From contig OX387204.1 in NCBI GenBank assembly GCA_947561715.1, positions 17,055,001-17,119,000 of the forward strand: a stretch of DNA of 64,000 nucleotides, in the 5' to 3' direction. The first letter of the stretch is position 1; every line of letters starts with the position of its first letter. This document shows positions 1 to 9,560 of this stretch, piece by piece. The translations under genes were made by a program, and so were the position numbers. The notes under the pieces are model-generated. The model saw nothing but the letters and a program-made list of their open reading frames with translations. It had not been told where the DNA came from and made no database searches. Source of the DNA: Ascidia mentula. Lineage: Eukaryota; Chordata; Ascidiacea; Phlebobranchia; Ascidiidae.

Positions 1-580
1 TTTGGAAACGTTGCTGACATAGTTTTGATGTCAAACAAGTATTAATTTTTAGGCCCAATGATCAGTCGTATCTCGTTTGTGAGGGCCGCTGTGACCCAAA
101 CAAACCACCCACACAACAACTACTCCCACGGCAAAAGGCAACCTGAACAATGGCATATTTGCATTGCAAGGTATTTTAAGCCTTGCATTGTGAATATTTT
201 GGAACAATCCATACAGCAGGTAAACTTAAAGTTGCTATGTCGAAATATATCTCTTCATATGCATAAGGAATGGTTCTTATCCCTTTCTTAGAAAATCCGT
301 GTGCAAATACCTTTTTTTTTGAAGCTGTAGCCAGTGATTTTTCTGTTGCTTTACGCACTCACGTTTATTTGGTATCATTAACTCGGGTAACTTTAACAGT
401 GAAGGATTACTTTCTTTGCATTCGCATGAAAGTTGTCCTCTTTGAAAACATGTTCCTTTTTTGAACAATGTGTTGACATCTTTTTGTGAGCACCAATGAC
501 AGGAGCAGTATTTTGTTAATTTCAGCGGATTTCAAGAAAATTTAAACATTAATGTCTTAGAATTTAGCATTCAAATAAAG
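1..580 (+). promoter_or_regulatory. 5' flank of copy 1
   Basis: This is the upstream region of copy 1 and recurs before copies 2, 3 and 8. It holds a 77-codon open frame at 58-291 that is present in copies 1 and 3, shortened in copy 2, extended by read-through before copy 8 and broken before copies 6 and 7, so I do not call it a gene. A good 3' splice acceptor (gttaatttcag) ends at 525, 55 nt before the ATG. It could accept an upstream 5' UTR exon or, if this is a Ciona-like tunicate, a trans-spliced leader. No clear TATA box was seen. Confidence 0.45.
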
Positions 581-3500
581 ATGTCAGAAGCAGTAAACAG
601 TTGTGTGATGATCTGGACGTGTATTATGTTGATATCGCAAAAGTTTGGCTGTAAGTGTTTTATTTGACTATTTTGATTCAAGAAATGTACAAGTTCATTG
701 TGAGCAAGGCAGTTATCGTTCCATTGTAGGTTCCTCATCGAAACCATGCACATATCGTTTCTTTTCAATGTCCAATGACAAACGAACTTGGCAGGATGCG
801 AAGGAACGATGTATTGAGCTTGGTGGAAACCTTGCGAGAATTCTTGATACCGAAACACAAAACAGACTTGTTCGTCTCGCAAACAACAATAATAGAATGT
901 GTAAAAAAAACATTTGTACTAATTTAAATCTGTTTGGATATTTTTTCCAATAAAAATTATCACGTCATTCAGAAACAGAAAGCAATTTTTTTTCTTGTTT
1001 TCCAGCTTGCTTTTTAGGTGGTAGACGTTTTGGAGACAAATTTACGTGGCCGGACGGAGTTGTTTTTTACAAGTGGAAAGGAACAGGTTTTCGTTTCGTA
1101 AATCTTCCTTCATGAATTTATGACTAACCCATATCAAGTATCATGATTAAAGTTTGAATTTAAATAAAAAATATAATTCAAAAATTTTATCCCGCATTTT
1201 CAATTCAAGTGGGCAAAGAAGAGATAGATAACAATCATATCTATATTAGTCAAAAATATCCTAGGAAAACATGTCGTTTGTTTGTTACGATTCAAGGTTA
1301 TGGTATGGAGGGTTCGCCAATAATGTCATTGACCGGTAAAGAATATACAGCCTGGTTATTTAACCCAAATCCCGGACCTGGTGAATGTGTTCTGCTTGAA
1401 AATTCAATAAATTGGGGTTGGTATGCTAGTGATTGCAACAAAAAATTCAACTATATTTGTGAATTTAAAGGTGGGTTTATTAATATTTTGTTATTTAAAC
1501 GGCTCACATGGTGCTGTTTGCAGATCAACCACGAAAAATCGTATTTTCACAAACAAGTTACTCCGCATTTGTCGGTGATACAATCATTATCAAAGGAAAA
1601 ATTACCGAACCTTATGTAGAAGCGCTAACTATCAGAGCAATTTACAACCTAAACAGACGGGTAACTTTAGCAACCAACTACAGAGGTGTGGACTTCAGTT
1701 ATTATATCCAGGATGTTAGTCCTTCTCATTTTGGTAACATTACAATTGAAGCCATTGGAGTCGAATCGAAATGCAAAATTTCCAAGAGCACTTTTTTGAC
1801 TGAAGGTAACCATAACAATTTTGGATAATGAAGGTCGGGTTCCAGTACTGTAACATTCATTCACATGTACGCAGCAAAGATTGAGATTGACAGAAATAAA
1901 ATAGTTGCGAAAAACTATGGAAATTATGAATCTGTGAGTTGCTCTTTACCAGAAAATAATCCCACCCTACTTACATGGATAAGGTATAATGTATTTGTTG
2001 ATACCCGTGATTACAACAGTGGAAAAAAGTTTTTTACACCGCACTACCATATAAATAATGTTTTCTTCTGAACTCCACTAGGTTTAAGTATCGTTTGTCA
2101 TTGTTGTGTTTAGATTGTTTTTCACACTGCAATTAGAAATATTTGCTATCCGATTTACATGTAGCCCATTTGGGTAAACCAGTCCCTAATCGTCACTACT
2201 CATATGTATAATCCTAAAAAGTTATCATTGTCATCAGAATGTTTGTCCAGAAAAACTAAGACGTTTCAAATGTATTGCAATTAGTCAAATTTTAGCAAGG
2301 AAATGTGATAACATGTCATATTTTTCGCGCAGAAATGACGCAATGGTTACCAACAATAGTAGTTCCAACGTTTATCAATCTGCCAGCTCCACCCGCAGAT
2401 CATCCACTCTTCACATAACTGCGACTGATGTGAGTGAATCGGGGAATTACACTTGCATGGGAACAAATATGGTTGGATCTAAACTGGAAAGGAAAACTTT
2501 ACAAGTGTTCGGTTAGTCAAAATTTTTGTTTCAAAATTTTTGAATCTTAACGCAATAATGACGATCTCAATCGCATACAGACGTGTAGATAGCCATGCAC
2601 GTGACAGACATAGAACGCTAGTGAACAACAAAAATCAATATTAAACAACCCTTTAGTCTGCCACTGTATTAATTTTTTTCAGTGTTATGAAATATTCTAA
2701 TGGGTGCGATCGTCCCTGCTTGGTTCTGCCGCTGCCTTTCACAGCTAAATTCATTTTTTGCAGTTGCTCCAAATATATCTTTGAGCAACACAATAATTGT
2801 TGCTGAATACGGCCAACAAATCATCGTTGATTGTATTTCGTTTGGATTTCCCAAACCAACCTTATCGTGGTCAAGGTTCGTACACTGTTTTAGTCGCTCT
2901 TTTGTAACGTTACGCAATTTAGACAAATAAATCAATTGATGCCAATTGAAACTTTAAAATGAATTTTTTTCAATTTCTACTAACTTTTTGGTAAACTTAT
3001 GGAATTGTGAAACTTGTGCAGAAGCGGAAAAATTATTGGAGCATCATCGATTTTCCAAATTACAGAAAACAATGGGAAATATAAGAGTCAAGTTGGTTTG
3101 TTGCTTAGTAGAAGTGACATCATGCAATCTGGAAATTATAAATGTGTTGCAGAAAATATGTACAGAAAAGTCACTGAAAAGTTAACTATATATGGTAAGA
3201 TTAACATATATGTATTTAAAATACACAGTCTTTTGCTTTTATTGCTCTCATTTAACCAATTCATCTACAGTACCAGCAAATATATCGGTTGCTCAAACCA
3301 GCAAAGTTGTTAGAATTCCAGAAACGTTTACAATTGGTTGTGAATCCTGTGGTTTTCCATTGCCGACAACATATTGGATTCGGTAAAGCGATTGGCAAAA
3401 TGAAAACTTTGTTTCGCGCTACTCCGTATATTCATGAAAAAAAATACGTTGTGTCCATAGAAATGATCATGTAGCAAACTGTACTACTAACACCTCCTCG

Positions 3501-6500
3501 GTTTGCCAAAATCGTACAACCGTCGGCGAATTCAAATCCATATCCTGGTTAAACTTCAATATCACCAATATAGAAGATGCTGGAAGTTATCACTGCAAAG
3601 CCTCTAATATTCCTGGTTTGAAAATGACCTCAGAAACCTTTACTCTTCTTGGTGAGTTTTTGAGTTCTTCTGTTATTTGTTTTTGAGGAAAATAAAAACT
3701 TGTACTTTTAGTCACACCCAACATTTCCTTGTCATCAAGTTACGTCACAATAGCAGAGGGCGAATCTGCAAACGTAACCTGTACTTCATTCGGATATTAC
3801 AACCCAATAGTGTACTGGACACGGTGAGGGATTCGTGTTACGCGGTTTCTCAATTTCGCAGAAAGCATGTTATGTAAAGTAAAACTTTCTCGTTTTCAGT
3901 TTCCCCAAAAACATATCGACTAATTCGTCGAATCGAATAAATTTTAAAACTACGAGTTTCGGTGAATTTAAGGCGGAAAGTACACTTAATATTCAAACTT
4001 CCGATGTCGGTGATTCTGGTACTTTTGTTTGCCACGCTGGATCTAGTTACGAAAATTTCAACTTTTCCGTTTTGTCCCCACAACAGACACAAGGTATGAC
4101 GGAATTATTTTGCTGTTTGGCAAATGATTTTTCACGCTTTACTTTTTATTATCATTCCAGTTTCTTTGAATAATGACACCGTATGTTAATTAGTAAAAAC
4201 AAAAGCGACATTTGATCCACAAAGCGATGCTATTCGGCCCTTTGTTCAATAATTTCATGATATTTATACGTTTGCTCGTTTTTGGTAATGCTATTTGTTT
4301 TTAACATACTATTTGACTCCATTTTTTCTGTATATATTAGTTATTTTTCTAGGTTTATCTACACCACAATGGTTGCTACCAGCTGTTATCGGATTGTCAT
4401 TTTTATTCATATCGGTCATAATTGCTGTGCTAGTGTTGGTGAAGTTGAGGTAAATGACCTTTAATTATAACACGTAAACCGCAAGCAAAGCTATTACTAA
4501 GTTAAATATTTTAGGGTTCGTGCGCAAAACAGAAAGAAACCCGAAATAAACCTTGAAACTGTCAACCCAGGTAAAAAAATATACAGCCTGTTAATGCGTT
4601 TTGTCGAATTGTCAAGTAAGAATGTTGACAATAATGTTAAAAAAAATTCGACCACTGGTATTTCAGATTCCTCAGACTCTTCAGTTGAAGCAAAACCTCG
4701 TCCAGACTGGACTACGACGAGAATTTTCAAGTTTTATTTATGTGATCTTTATGTGGAGAGCACCAAGCACGGACATCAAGCATTGAAAGCTCAACATGAG
4801 GTGCGTTGTAAAGTTAACGTTTTGTCAACCTAAGTTTTTCTGCATAATTTATTCAGGACCGGGTGATATGCAAATACACGGTATACGCAGTGGGCCCCAT
4901 ATTCATACTTTTAAAAAGAGATTTAGAAACTGCTCCTGTGAAACATTTATATTTCGTGTGGTTTGTTTTGACAGAAAATAAGAACACAATCAAGAAGTCT
5001 TCTCAGTGTTGAAAGTGCTGAAAAAAACCCAAGTCGAAATCGTTACAAGAATATTTTACCATGTATGACTTTAAGTTTTTTTATTCATAAACATATGTTT
5101 TTAAATATCGTGTACATATAGATGAAAACAACAGAGTGATTCTTCGCGGATTAAAAAGCAACGAAAATGATTACATTAACGCATCATATGTTGAGGTTTG
5201 TCACTGCAGCAATGATTTCCTGGAAATTTTACATTGTTGGTAATATCTCTCAGGGTTTTAAACAACCGAACAAGTGGATTGCAACCCAAGGCCCCATCGA
5301 TACAACTGTGAATGATTTCTGGGCGATGGTTTGGGAACAAAATGTCAGAGTAATTGTAATGCTTACCAATATAAATGAGAGGGGAAAGGTATTGCAATTA
5401 AACTTTACGATTATTTTGCAAACCGTTATCATGTCAAAAGAAATTTTAAAGTCAAAGTGCGCCGTCTACTGGCCTGAACACATCGGTCACTCCCAAAACC
5501 ACAAACAGGTGCAAGTCCACTTAACTGATGTCATGGTTAAAGGAAGTTACGTCATCAGAAAGATGAATATCAAAGAAGGGAACACCGCATATGTATCGGT
5601 AGTTCATACATTGGGTTTACACCAAATTCATATAACACCTGTTTCTTCAGTTGCAGGAACAACGCACTGTGACGCAATATCACTTCACTGCTTGGCCCGA
5701 CCACGGAGTTCCACAAACTACCACTGGTTTGCTCAGATTTGTGGAAGAAGTTTTTATCCATATGGAGCACTGGAAGACATCTTTGAACATAGATATTTCC
5801 ACTATTGTTCACTGCAGGTTCGATTAATGTTGTACGGCGATATGCAATTCACTGGTGTATTTTCCACGTAGACTATGATGTTCATATATTGACTCAAATG
5901 TTGATGTCTTAGTGCCGGCATTGGACGAACTGGAACTTTTATTGCTTTTGATTATTTAATGAAGGAGTTAAACCAAACTGGTTCAGTTGATATTTTCAAG
6001 GCAGTTTGTCGTTTGAGAGAGCAAAGAATGGAAATGGTGCAAACTTCCGTGAGTTAACAGAGAGTACGTTTAGGAAACTATTTATTGAAATCCGTCTTTT
6101 GTGCTGCAGGAACAATATGTTTTGCTTCACCGACTTCTTTACGAGTCTTTAAACTTTATGGAAACGAATTTGGATGTTAAACAGTTTAACCAAAGATTAG
6201 AACAACAAAAAAGGCAAGAAAACGTGCATTTTTGATGTGTGTCGATTTTGCAAACGTTTGCTTGTGATTTAGGCTGCCGTATTCTAACAGCATAAAAAAG
6301 GAATTTGAGGATTTAAGTAAGATCGTTAATGTCCTACAAATAAACTGCATGGAGGGGACAGGCGGTAAACTTAATAATGACACATAATAGTTTAAGCACT
6401 ATTAAACCTTATTTTGTTATGATTAGATCATTCATCCGAACAAAAAACGAAGCAAATTGAATACTACGAATTGGAGGTGAAGTTTTCTTTGAAAAACAAT

Positions 6501-7385
6501 AATGTTATAATAGTTTATACATATGTGCTGATCCTTTAATTTTTCAGTCGTATCATGGCACGAATCGTCTGACAATTGGGAAAGAACCTAAATCTGATCA
6601 AGTGGAACAATTTTTCAGAATTTTGTTTCAGAAGAGCTACGGAATCGTTTTGTTTCTTGGGAAGTCGGAAGTTTTCGTAAGACGCAACATTTCTTTGCTT
6701 AAACTACTTTTTCAACTCATGTGCTTAGGAGAATATTTCCTCGCAATTGAACACAAATTTGATTTTGGGTGATCTTTGTGTGGAATGTGTTGAACAAACC
6801 AATCGTGGAAGTGCAAAAGTAAGGGATCTTTTGATTAAGGATCGAAACGCACAAGTAAGGGTTTCAACTATTCTGCGATCTACATTTCCATGAAACTTGG
6901 CTATTTTTAGAAAAATACAACATGGGTTGAATTCAACTTCTTTCCTGAGAAGGAGAGACCAGAACACGGCAAAGACTTCATAAATTTCATTTCGTTTCTC
7001 AACACTAATATTGCCAAGGAAGATAAAAATAACATGTTATTGATGTCCAGGTAAGAGTGTTAATGTTTAGTAGGTCAGAAGATAATGCTTTTGGGAAGTA
7101 TTTTAATTTTTATTTAATTGTTTTCCTGTAGAGAATTTTCAAAGTCCGTGATGTTCTGTGTTGTCTGGAATCTCATCTCTCGTTACGATGTCGAAAAATT
7201 AGTGGATGTGTTCAAAACGGTCAAAGATATCAGTGAGTCTATGTGTGATCTGCATCTCTCATTGGTAGTAATAAAAACAATATTTTCCTTGAAACCCTGC
7301 AGTAAATTTGTTGCAATTATTAAAGGAAGAATACAAGGCTTGTTATTCTCTGATCAAGTTGTACCTTGACCACGAGGGAAAGTGA
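581..7385 (+). CDS. copy 1: CTLD-Ig receptor tyrosine phosphatase, type A
   Basis: Single-pass membrane phosphatase read as about 30 exons. Exon 1 (581-650) encodes a signal peptide starting [12 protein letters not shown]. Then: CTLD (694-900, 1006-about 1086, about 1203-1470), Ig a (1524-1805), Ig b (1875-1983, 2333-2511), Ig c (2764-2875, 3022-3194), Ig f (3271-3382, 3461-3651), Ig g (3712-3823, 3900-4093), transmembrane exon (4353-4449), juxtamembrane exons (4515-4570, 4667-4800), PTP D1 (4975-6213) and D2 (6273-7364), stop 7383-7385. All exons I followed are open and the introns have GT-AG ends, except one GC-AG intron after 6213. Ig modules d and e of copy 3 are absent. Known of the family: RPTPs dephosphorylate phosphotyrosine at the inner membrane face under control of their ectodomains. 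The ligand is unknown. The limits of CTLD exons 3 and 4 are the least certain. Confidence 0.85.
694..1470 (+). other. CTLD of copy 1 (three exons)
   Basis: C-type lectin-like domain. Exon 2 carries the first cysteine region ([15 protein letters not shown]) and the helix with [13 protein letters not shown]. Exon 3 (from 1006) carries [14 protein letters not shown]. Exon 4 carries [14 protein letters not shown] and the closing YICEF. No EPN or QPD sugar/calcium motif is visible, so binding of carbohydrate cannot be assumed. The domain opens the mature protein directly after the signal peptide. Intron 1 (651-693) is only 43 nt. Confidence 0.8.
1524..4093 (+). other. Ig-like array of copy 1 (modules a, b, c, f, g)
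   Basis: Five Ig-like modules. Module a is one exon and is the least canonical. The others use two exons each: the first half ends in a TW-R, SWSR, YWIR or YWTR strand (the Trp of the Ig core), the second half holds D-G-Y-C motifs such as [33 protein letters not shown] and [11 protein letters not shown]. Introns between modules are phase 1 and those inside modules phase 2, so modules can be lost or gained without a frameshift. The intron between 3194 and 3271 joins the start of the intron after module c to the end of the intron before module f, which marks where modules d and e were lost. Confidence 0.8.
4353..4800 (+). other. transmembrane and juxtamembrane exons of copy 1
   Basis: The exon 4353-4449 encodes a hydrophobic helix ([16 protein letters not shown] and on to VLVLVKLR) with a basic stop-transfer end. 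Exon 4515-4570 adds a basic [17 protein letters not shown] stretch. Exon 4667-4800 starts with an acidic-serine run ([11 protein letters not shown]) and continues with a helix ([20 protein letters not shown]) like the wedge that precedes RPTP D1 domains. The order fixes the Ig array outside and the PTP inside the cell. Confidence 0.75.
4975..6213 (+). other. PTP D1 of copy 1, all catalytic motifs present
   Basis: Seven exons (4975-5062, 5122-5195, 5254-5388, 5452-5598, 5657-5817, 5913-6048, 6110-6213) encode the classical PTP motifs in order: [58 protein letters not shown] (general acid Asp), [11 protein letters not shown] (nucleophile Cys and P-loop Arg, split by the intron 5818-5912) and [15 protein letters not shown] (Q-loop). 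By family knowledge this should be an active phosphatase. The last exon ends at a GC donor. Confidence 0.85.
6273..7385 (+). other. PTP D2 of copy 1, cysteine-less pseudophosphatase
   Basis: Exons 6273-6364, 6427-6476, 6548-6676, 6729-6854, 6911-7050, 7132-7232 and 7303-7385 form a second, degenerate PTP domain ending in [20 protein letters not shown]. The WPD region reads [16 protein letters not shown], and the stretch matching the HCSxGxGRTG loop reads [12 protein letters not shown]: the catalytic Cys and the P-loop are gone, while the following helix ([13 protein letters not shown]) is kept. RPTP D2 domains are often inactive and regulatory. Here the loss is complete rather than a one-residue change, and copy 3 shares it. 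Confidence 0.75.
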
Positions 7386-7736
7386 CTGGAACTTTATGAC
7401 GTCATCGTTCAGTGGAAAGCATGTTTTGTACATTTATTGTATTTGTCATGTGGGATACTGATACAACAAACATATGTATGTAGTGAGTTTGAGTGTTGAT
7501 GGAATGTCCGAACACTTTCTCTACATCCTAATAAGACATTTGTTTTTGCATAAATTTACATCGCAGTCGTATTCGGCCACAATGACAATAGTAGATAACA
7601 TAAAGTTGATCACCCGAGCGCTCTGTGTTTACTTGGCTGTGTATCGTTTGTGTTCGCACCAACCGATGTAAAAAAAACTTTTTTTATAATATTTGAACCG
7701 CATACATCTATTTGAACGAGGTTGATGTAAATAAAT
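7386..7736 (+). other. 3' flank of copy 1
   Basis: Starts with the palindrome atgacgtcat 11 bases after the stop. An open frame at 7474-7671 recurs at 30010-30207 (-), in the other 3' flanks of type A genes, but no domain is seen and I read it as chance. Candidate polyadenylation signal aataaa lies near 7731. The same block follows copy 3 on the minus strand and ends the mirrored relic block at about 30310. Confidence 0.5.
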
Positions 7737-7979
7737 TTATTGCATTAATGTAGAAATGATTTTATTCTGCCGCCAAAATATTTTTAAATATGAAATACAA
7801 ATGTGAGGAATATGTTTAACAAGATCAACAAGATTATTTTGTGTTTCGGCATCAGATATACTAGCAAGGTTTCTACTAAGCTCAGAATATTTTCTCCTCG
7901 CATCTTCCCACGTTCGTCTGTCACCAGACAAGGATAAGATACTTTTTTTACATTTGTTTGATGACGAATTGAAACGCAA
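7737..7979 (-). pseudogene. isolated CTLD exon of a third subfamily
   Basis: The minus strand reads NSSSNKCKKSILSLSGDRRTW and then ARRKYSELSRNLASISDAET, which aligns with CTLD exon 2 of the main family ([15 protein letters not shown] / [18 protein letters not shown]) at low identity. It has no signal peptide, no partner CTLD exons on the same strand nearby and no downstream gene, so it is an orphan exon. Homologous exons lie at 17935-18110 (+) and 29700-29880 (+); both have one extra A in the A-run that shifts the frame. The copy here is the only one with an open frame. Confidence 0.55.
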
Positions 7980-8735
7980 CCATAGTTGCCACCCTGCTTA
8001 CATGGATGTTTTGAATTAAAAAGTTTTTAGATTATGGCTTATAAACAAACACAAAAACAATTAGGTTGAAAATCACAAATGCGTTGTTCATGTATCGGCT
8101 TATATTCTGTAATTGCTGTCAGAGTATTCTTAGTTTTGAAAAGGTTTTAGGATTAATTACACGCGCTCAAAATTGTCCCTGCCACTGGGTTTATAAGAGA
8201 ATCTAAACTAGTGTCAAAGGAAGGCTGTTAGTTTCTAATGTGCATTTGCTCATACAAATACAAAGAAAGTACTTCGTCACTGTAAGCCTCAAGTTAGATT
8301 CGAGCTCACATTAAACCATTGTATACGACCTAAAATATCTGATAATGCAGATTGGTCATTGTCTTACAACTCTCTTTAGCACGGATCAGCATATCGACCT
8401 TTGGAGTGTTTAGTTTTGGGCAATCATGCTTTATCGAACGTTTGCATTCATTACAAAGCTTGCGCATTGACGAAGTCATTAACCTATTGTAACAACGATT
8501 TTTTGCATAAAATTTTTATTATTAAAATGGGTGTAGCCTACACACAGTACACGTAAAAACTGATAAATAAAAATTATACTGGACAAAATGTCAGCACTTT
8601 GCAAACGTGATTGCAGTGTATCAGCCTGTACATGCCATGGCGCATAGAAGAAACAAAAACAACTACTTTGCACACCGTTTCGCACCTTAACGAGGTCATG
8701 CCCGACGTTTATTTCAACGTCCAACAACAGGAGTC
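7980..8735. other. non-coding spacer shared with 28985-29700 in reverse
   Basis: No gene supported. The segment is repeated in inverted orientation at about 28985-29700. Homology between the two blocks stops at 8735, inside caacaacaggagtc, where the two copies continue into different DNA. Confidence 0.5.
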
Positions 8736-8900
8736 TGACCCCTTCCCACCCTGTTGATGGCTGCCCTGCTTACGACAATAATTGTGCTTGGAGTTTTGTA
8801 ATCCCGACCAACACAGAATGTGTTATACAAAAGATAGACACATCAGAAATATATTTACAAAACTTTGCTCTTAATACAGTGTACGGGAACGTTACCTTGG
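8736..8900 (+). other. possible orphan exon, cysteine-rich, CUB-like
   Basis: An open segment reads CPAYDNNCAWSFVIPTNTEC and continues with IYLQNFALNTVYGNVTL up to a plausible donor (ttg/gtatga). The C-x(n)-C-W-x-F/I spacing and the following Ile/Leu/Phe pattern recall the start of a CUB domain, but it is too short to be sure. It is absent from the mirrored block at 27300-30310. No neighbouring exon of the same gene was found, so it is either a stray exon or a chance open stretch. Confidence 0.25.
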
Positions 8901-9120
8901 TATGATTTCTTTATTGTGGGTTTGTTTGTCGTAATAAACATATATGTTACTTGAAATCAACATTTGTTTCAAATTGTGCTGAGATTGTATTGAAATTATT
9001 GAAATTATATTAATACCAAAAACTTCAAAAGTAATTTTCTTTGTAATAAATTAAAATCACAATGTTTTGAAAAAAAAGCGTTAACAAAGTTACCAATAGA
9101 TTACATTGATTTATTTTCTT
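8901..9120. other. AT-rich spacer, nothing recognised
   Basis: AT-rich sequence with short direct repeats (ttgaaattat twice near 8990-9010). No coding or RNA signal seen. Confidence 0.4.
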
Positions 9121-9215
9121 AAGATTGGTATTTGGGTGGTAGAAGAGTTGAAAATAAGTTTGTTTGGCCACCGGTGGAATATATATATTGGAAACGTATT
9201 AGGAAGTTTTCTGCA
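9121..9215 (+). pseudogene. relic CTLD middle exon
   Basis: Reads YLGGRRVENKFVWPPVEYIY, matching CTLD exon 3 of the main genes ([19 protein letters not shown]) with diverged residues. It runs without an intron into the phosphatase relic at 9221, so it is a rearranged leftover, not a working exon. Confidence 0.5.
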
Positions 9216-9220
9216 TGATA

Positions 9221-9560
9221 ATCTTGTCAAAAACACATGACATTTACACCAATTATGTCCGTAGACGATTACAACAGAGTGCACCTTCGTGGACTTGAGG
9301 GCGACGAAAACGACTACATTACGGTGCTGAATGGAGTGGCAAATAAACGTTTCTAATTAGGGTTTTAAACAACCCCAAGTTACTTTAACTTGTGTTAACT
9401 TTATTTGTTGCATTTATCTAGGAGCAATACATATTCTTGCACACCTTGATTGCACAAAGTGTTGAATGTTGCGAAACCCAAACAAATATATTTCTGGACT
9501 GAAGGAAAACGTTGAGCAACTGGAATGGTTTGTGACCTGCATACAAAAAACTGATTAGCA
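9221..9560 (+). pseudogene. collapsed relic of a type B phosphatase 3' end
   Basis: Holds a piece of the type B exon DYNRVHLRGLEGDENDYI, then only the first bases of the next exon (gggttttaaacaacc) joined directly to the last intron and last exon (EQYIFLH-LIAQSVECCETQ). The catalytic exons between are deleted. The same deletion junction (aacaacc/ccaagtta) is found on the minus strand at about 27790, so the relic was already collapsed when the block was duplicated and inverted. Confidence 0.7.

Noticed and set aside
58-291. 77-codon open frame upstream of copy 1, repeated before copies 2, 3 and 8
   Set aside because: It follows block duplication, differs in length between copies, is broken before copies 6 and 7, and shows no domain. 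Treated as 5' flank.
7474-7671. 65-codon open frame behind copy 1
   Set aside because: Present again only because the flank is duplicated; the third counterpart near 18250-18440 is not open.
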